Below are positions 8,459 to 11,674 of a stretch of DNA of 11,674 nt, piece by piece. A program made the translations under genes and the position numbers. The notes below the pieces were generated by a model. It had not been told where the DNA came from. It saw only the letters and a program-made list of their open reading frames with translations, and did no database searches. Each line of letters opens with the position of its first letter. Position 1 is the first letter of the stretch. This DNA comes from Collinsella sp. (lineage in GTDB: Bacteria; Actinomycetota; Coriobacteriia; Coriobacteriales; Coriobacteriaceae), in NCBI GenBank assembly GCA_022713905.1, contig JAIHTM010000062.1, forward strand, positions 1-11,674, in the 5' to 3' direction.

Positions 8459-8468
8459 TATATAAAAT

Positions 8469-10259
8469 ATGCAAGTCATCAAGCATGCACATGAACGCAA
8501 TGCGCGGATCGTGGTCTCATTGTTGAAACAGCATGGCGTGAAAAATATTATTGTTTCACCCGGCTCCACGAACCTGCCGGTAGTTGTCTCTGTGCAGCAT
8601 GACCCGTATTTTCATGTTTATTCATGCGTGGATGAACGTTCTGCAGCTTATATGGCATGTGGCATGGCAGCGACAACCGGGGAGCCTGTCGCGTTAAGCT
8701 GCACTGGAGCGACTGCTTCCCGCAACTATCTGCCCGGCCTCACTGAAGCGTATTACCGTAAGCTTCCGGTGATAGCCATCACCTCATTCAACGGGGATTG
8801 GAACATCGGTCAGCTTCTTCCGCAGACGCTCGATCGGCGTATCGTTCAGAACGATGTAGCGCTTGTCTCAGTGGACTTGCCGGTCATTAAGGACGAGACG
8901 GATGCCTTGTACTGCAATCGGCTCGTTAACCAAGCCATTCTGGAGTCCATACGTCACGGTGGCGGTCCCGTGCATATCAACTTGCCTACTGTCTATGACA
9001 ACACCATGGATCCCGGCCCAGTTCCCGTAAGCAGGTGCATCCGACGTTACATGCCGTCCGACCCATTTCCAGAGATCGGCTCACATAGGAACATTGTGAT
9101 TCATATCGGTGCTCACATCCGATTCTCGAAGGAAGCAGAACAGTCGATTTCGGATTTCGCTGACCGTTACGATGCAGTGGTGCTGTGTGATCATACTTCC
9201 AACTACCACGGTCATAACCGACTCCTCGGCACGCTGACCACAGACAACCTCCATTCCGGTTCGGCTCAATGGGACGCGCTGAAACCCGACCTAGTCATTT
9301 CGATGGGGGAAATCTCCGGTGACTATCCGACCACGAATTACCTCAAGGCCGTACATGCCGAGACCTGGCGTGTGTCCTTGGATGGGGAATTGCGCGACCG
9401 ATTCGACGGATTGACCAAAGTTTTCGAGTGCGATACCGAGGAGTTTTTCAAGAGATACGCAGCTTTCGGTGAACAGAATGGCAATACACCAGTGAACCGT
9501 TATTTCGCTCAATGGGAACAATACGACGAGTCATTGAGACGATCTCTTCCCGATCTGCCATATTCGGGCAGATGGATAGCAGAGCAGACCGCTAAGCAGA
9601 TTCCCGAGAAGTCGATTATGCATTTCGCAATCCTCAATGCGCTTCGCAGTTGGAACTACTTTGAGCTTAACCCTTCTATTCGTTGTTATTGCAATACGGG
9701 CGGCTTCGGCATCGATGGGGCACTGTCCACCACATTCGGATCGGCCTTGGCTGAACCCAACACTCTGCATTTCGTGGTTATAGGTGATCTTGCCTTCTTC
9801 TACGACATGAACTCGCTTGGCAACCGGGATATGATGGCGAACATCCGCATCCTTTTGGTCAACAATGGGATAGGCGATGAGATGCGAATGCCCTATTCTA
9901 CCGGATTTCGCCTCCATGGTGAAGAGCTTCCCTACGTGTGTGCGCAAGGCCATTATCGTGCACAAAACGCCTTCGACAGTCTGGCCAAAGCATGGTGTGA
10001 AGCCCTCGGGTTCAAGTACATGTCTGCCTCAAGCAAGCAGGAATACCTCGAACGGCTCCCGGAATTCCTCACAACGCAATCCGACAGCCCCATTATTCTT
10101 GAATGCCACACCACCCCGGACGATGACTCCCAAGCCGGAGGGGCGTTACAACTTCTCGATCAGGATTATGTGAATAAGAAGAAGCTCAAGGACGCCATCA
10201 AAAATGTCGTTCCAGACAGCATGCTTCGCACTGCGAAGACTATCTTAAGTCGGAAATGA
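8469..10259 (+). CDS. Thiamine-diphosphate-dependent enzyme, divergent MenD-like
   Basis: This 596-residue protein has the three-domain plan of TPP enzymes and most resembles MenD (SEPHCHC synthase, menaquinone pathway). The N-terminal Pyr domain has ARIVVSLLKQHGVKNIIVSP (12-31), PGSTNLP (31-37), VDERSAAYMACGMAA (54-68) with E56 as the likely cofactor-activating glutamate, and CTGATASRNYLPGLTEAYYR (78-97). A middle domain spans about 190-340. The C-terminal PP domain carries the Mg/diphosphate motif from IGDLAFFYDMNSL (438-450) to RILLVNNGIG (460-469). As I recall the MenD family, PGSR is followed by a substrate-binding Arg and TADRPP holds another. Here the positions read PGST (T34) and ITSFNGDW (104-111), so both are missing. 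It probably catalyses another 2-oxo-acid decarboxylation or carboligation, perhaps making a modified sugar or substituent for the polymer. It is the last gene of the operon, with better GC content than the genes before it. The TPP fold is secure; the reaction is unknown. Confidence 0.82.
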   Translation: MQVIKHAHERNARIVVSLLKQHGVKNIIVSPGSTNLPVVVSVQHDPYFHVYSCVDERSAAYMACGMAATTGEPVALSCTGATASRNYLPGLTEAYYRKLPVIAITSFNGDWNIGQLLPQTLDRRIVQNDVALVSVDLPVIKDETDALYCNRLVNQAILESIRHGGGPVHINLPTVYDNTMDPGPVPVSRCIRRYMPSDPFPEIGSHRNIVIHIGAHIRFSKEAEQSISDFADRYDAVVLCDHTSNYHGHNRLLGTLTTDNLHSGSAQWDALKPDLVISMGEISGDYPTTNYLKAVHAETWRVSLDGELRDRFDGLTKVFECDTEEFFKRYAAFGEQNGNTPVNRYFAQWEQYDESLRRSLPDLPYSGRWIAEQTAKQIPEKSIMHFAILNALRSWNYFELNPSIRCYCNTGGFGIDGALSTTFGSALAEPNTLHFVVIGDLAFFYDMNSLGNRDMMANIRILLVNNGIGDEMRMPYSTGFRLHGEELPYVCAQGHYRAQNAFDSLAKAWCEALGFKYMSASSKQEYLERLPEFLTTQSDSPIILECHTTPDDDSQAGGALQLLDQDYVNKKKLKDAIKNVVPDSMLRTAKTILSRK

Positions 10260-10314
10260 CAAATATAGGTATACTGCTTGAAGATATCTGAAAGGATTGT
10301 TTCAACCGTGTGTA

Positions 10315-10356
10315 ACCGACTTTTCCACCGGTCGTGAGGTTGGCGGAAAAGTCGGT
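10315..10356 (+). terminator. Strong stem-loop after the operon, possible terminator
   Basis: ACCGACTTTTCCACC (10315-10329) pairs with GGCGGAAAAGTCGGT (10342-10356), 14 of 15 positions, with a 12-nt loop. It starts 55 nt after the last stop codon, where a terminator for the seven-gene transcript is expected. It lacks a clear T-run afterwards (GATGATTTATG follows), so intrinsic termination is plausible but unproven. It could be an mRNA 3'-end stabiliser instead. Confidence 0.5.
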
Positions 10357-10422
10357 GATGATTTATGCTGAATACCTCGCTGATTTCAACGTATATATAG
10401 TGCTTGAAGGAATTGACAAGAT

Positions 10423-10458
10423 AATGGGTTGTTCTTGGAATTCCAAGGACAACCCATT
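10423..10458. repeat. 36-bp near-perfect palindrome
   Basis: The left arm AATGGGTTGTTCTTGGAA (10423-10440) is followed at once by its reverse complement (10441-10458), with a single T/G (wobble) discrepancy out of 18 pairs and no spacer. The centre is GAATTC. It lies in the non-coding stretch between the operon and the IS256 remnant, about 67 nt after the first stem-loop. No T-tract follows on either strand. It could be a second, bidirectional terminator or processing hairpin, an insertion target, or the fused ends of a lost element. Confidence 0.75.
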
Positions 10459-10466
10459 GGACGTTT

Positions 10467-11141
10467 ATGAGTCGGCAGCTATTATTGTCTGGCCACACAA
10501 TTCGGTGTGACGTCGGCTATGGATTGGCCGCCGGTGACGGCGAGCGTGTCGCCGTCACCCCAGTAGCCGTATCGAACGCGGCCCTAGGGGGCGTGCGGCT
10601 CGTGGTCGGCGACCGGTGCGCGGGACTGGTCGCCACGGTGGACTCGATGCCGCCGAAGGCGGGGTGTCGGCGGTGCATGGTGCACTTCTTGCGCAACGTG
10701 CTCTCCAAGGTGCCGCCGACCCACCGCGAATGGGCGTCGGCGGCCCTGAAGGCCGTGTTCGCCATGGAGTCCCGGGAATCCGCGTTGGACAAGGCCGGGA
10801 CCGTCGCCGCGGAGATGGAGGCCAGGAGGCTGACGGCCGCCGCCAACCGCCTGCGGGAGGGGATCGGCGGGACCACGACCTGCCTGCTGCCCGGGTTCCC
10901 GGACGGGCGCCGCAGGCGCATCCGCACGAACGACATGATCGAACGGCTCAACCGCGAGATCGGGCGGCGCACGCGCGTCGTGGAAAGCTTCCCGGACGGG
11001 AACGGCGCGCTCATGCTCGTCCGCGCGCGCATCAGGTACGCCGCCGCGAACGAATGGTCCAACCGGCGTTACCTCGACATGTCCCGGCTCGATGACAATC
11101 TGCCGGAAGCGAACCGGTCATCGCGCCATGGACGGGCATGA
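10467..11141 (+). pseudogene. IS256-family (mutator-type) transposase, N-terminally truncated
   Basis: The open frame encodes about 224 residues, but recognisable IS256 homology starts only near NAALGGVRLVVGDRCAGL (about 10575 onward). It continues through RCMVHFLRNVLSKV, IRTNDMIERLNREIGRRTRV and ESFPDGNGALMLV. These hold the second catalytic aspartate (VVGD) and the catalytic glutamate (ERLN region) of the DDE triad. The upstream third or more of a family protein of about 400 residues, including the first aspartate region, is absent. The first 35 or so residues here are not convincingly homologous. The motif reads IRTND where the family usually has RTTN. Composition is strongly GC-rich, unlike the operon. 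The gene is inactive. Its intact right end suggests the left half was lost in a rearrangement that joined it to the polysaccharide locus. Confidence 0.82.
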
Positions 11142-11170
11142 TCCAAAGTGCGCAACCTTTCGGACACTAG
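11142..11170 (+). repeat. Probable right terminal inverted repeat of the IS256 remnant
   Basis: Immediately after the transposase stop comes CCAAAGTGCGCAACCTTT followed by CGGACACTAG. On the other strand this reads GTGTCC...GTTGCGCACTTTGG, the kind of end seen on actinobacterial IS256 elements as I recall them. No matching copy exists to the left in this window, which agrees with the loss of the left half. The next bases already belong to an IS3 orfA fragment. Confidence 0.5.
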
Positions 11171-11172
11171 GG

Positions 11173-11250
11173 GCTGCGGACGCGATCCGGGAGCTCGGCT
11201 ACCCCAGCAGGGGTGCGCTGCGGATGTGGTGCAAGGACCGGCTCAAGTAG
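11173..11250 (+). pseudogene. IS3-family orfA fragment
   Basis: The frame starting at 11173 reads AADAIRELGYPSRGALRMW then CKDRLK and a TAG stop at 11248-11250. This is the helix-turn-helix of IS3-family OrfA (AIRELGYPSRGALRMW is a typical form). The beginning of orfA is missing because the IS256 end abuts it at 11170-11173. This suggests the IS256 element inserted into, or recombined with, an IS3 copy. Confidence 0.65.
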
Positions 11251-11407
11251 AAGTTCCTCCGCAAACGCAGCTTCGCGGGCATCCCTTTGGACGGGTTCAT
11301 CAACATGCCCGACGACTACATGGTCCGGTACCGGGACAAGAGAATCAAGACGGAGTTCGGGCACGGGCGTCATGGACCGGCGCGGGATGCTGGGCCTTAT
11401 GGCATGA
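11251..11407 (+). pseudogene. IS3-family orfB C-terminal fragment
   Basis: The same frame continues past the TAG as LDGFINMPDDYMVRYRDKRI then KTEFG, similar to the end of IS3 OrfB (the pattern Y-x-x-(Y/W)-Y-N-x-x-R-I-K-x-x-L-G). The final residues fit better one frame over, ending GMLGLMA and TGA at 11405-11407, so a frameshift near 11360 is likely. Nearly the whole of orfB, including its catalytic core, is missing between the orfA piece and this one. Identification rests on a short match. Confidence 0.45.
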
Positions 11408-11445
11408 TCGGTGGTGATGGGATCAATGACGAGTCCAACAAAACA

Positions 11446-11613
11446 CGCCAGCCCTACTGTGGACGCCAACTTGCAGAAACGCAGAAGGGCCATTCGCCGG
11501 ACAGCGCCGCGGAGGGATTCCTCGGGCGCATGAAGACGGAATCCGTCTATCCCGAGCATTGGGAGGAATGTGCCTGTGATGTGTGTCTGTTCAATAGAAA
11601 GTGGGCCGTGTGA
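11446..11613 (+). pseudogene. Second IS3-family orfB fragment
   Basis: The frame ending at 11613 contains SPDSAAEGFLGRMKTESVYP followed by EHWEE. This is the DDE-glutamate region of IS3/IS150-type OrfB, usually written SPDN-A-EGFFGRMKTE. In an intact OrfB this segment precedes the YxxRYRDKRIK tail, but here it follows it, so it belongs to another IS3 copy or has been rearranged. Homology fades after EHWEE, and the frame ends with CLFNRKWAV. The piece is clearly a remnant with no start or core domain. Confidence 0.65.
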
Positions 11614-11674
11614 GCGTGTGGAAAGTCTCCAGATGAGCGGCAGGTTTTAGTCCATTTCAGCGTGTGGCGAGAAA
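11614..11674. other. Right edge, no gene seen
   Basis: There is no coding signal. A 9-bp direct repeat AGCGTGTGG occurs at 11613-11621 and 11659-11667, 46 bp apart. It is too short to interpret, though it borders IS debris. Confidence 0.3.

Larger units (their letters stand above)
1307..10259 (+). other. Polysaccharide (EPS/capsule) biosynthesis operon segment, Wzx/Wzy type
   Basis: Seven same-strand genes lie close together. Gaps are about 23, 8, -4, 15, 9 and 46 nt using the starts preferred here. The order is GT4, GT4, Wzy, pyruvyl transferase, Wzx, GT2 and a MenD-like TPP enzyme. No internal terminator or opposing gene interrupts them, which supports one transcript. The set can elongate, decorate, flip and polymerise a repeat unit. 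It lacks a priming undecaprenyl-phosphate sugar transferase, a Wzz/Wze-type length regulator and nucleotide-sugar synthesis genes, which must lie elsewhere or have been lost. Confidence 0.8.

Noticed and set aside
11167..11559. Minus-strand 130-codon open frame over the IS3 debris
   Set aside because: The opposite strand has clear IS3 OrfA and OrfB motifs. The minus frame has no recognisable domain.
1..11674. CRISPR array, tRNA or rRNA genes, toxin-antitoxin or defence genes
   Set aside because: I saw no regularly spaced repeats, no cloverleaf-like or rRNA-like sequence and no related protein motifs on either strand.

Overview
The window is a polysaccharide (EPS/capsule) biosynthesis segment lying between insertion-sequence debris. 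Two base compositions alternate. The flanks (about 120-1165 and 10580-11610) are GC-rich, with the codon use of a high-GC actinobacterium. The central genes are clearly AT-richer, most strongly at about 2460-4790. An AT-rich Wzx/Wzy-type cluster bounded by IS30, IS256 and IS3 family remnants in a GC-rich background fits Bifidobacterium (B. longum/B. breve-like). That placement is inference from composition and gene content, because no taxonomic marker gene is present.

Layout. Positions 1-107 hold no recognisable gene. About 108-1165 is a decayed IS30-family element on the minus strand, with two frameshifts and an apparent internal deletion that removes the third catalytic acidic residue. About 1166-1306 is non-coding. 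From 1307 to 10259 seven genes run on the plus strand with short gaps or overlaps: two GT4 glycosyltransferases, a Wzy-like polymerase, a polysaccharide pyruvyl transferase, a Wzx flippase, a GT2 glycosyltransferase and a MenD-like thiamine-diphosphate enzyme. About 10260-10466 is non-coding and contains two strong inverted repeats. From about 10467 to 11613 there is a mosaic of truncated transposase pieces: the C-terminal part of an IS256 transposase with its probable right end, then at least two pieces of IS3 orfA/orfB lying in the wrong order.

How the genes work together (inference from families). The three glycosyltransferases add sugars to a lipid-linked repeat unit on the cytoplasmic face. 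The pyruvyl transferase adds a pyruvate ketal, giving the polymer negative charge. Wzx flips the unit and Wzy polymerises it outside. The TPP enzyme closes the operon. It keeps the cofactor-binding signatures of MenD but has lost arginines expected in the MenD substrate pocket, so it may make an unusual sugar or a decorating group rather than a menaquinone precursor. A priming glycosyl-phosphate transferase, chain-length control genes and nucleotide-sugar genes are all missing here. The segment is therefore part of a larger locus or a cluster truncated by IS activity.

Most interesting points: the divergent MenD-like enzyme paired with a pyruvyl transferase, the near-perfect 36-bp palindrome at 10423-10458 next to the IS junction, and the scrambled IS3/IS256 remnants.
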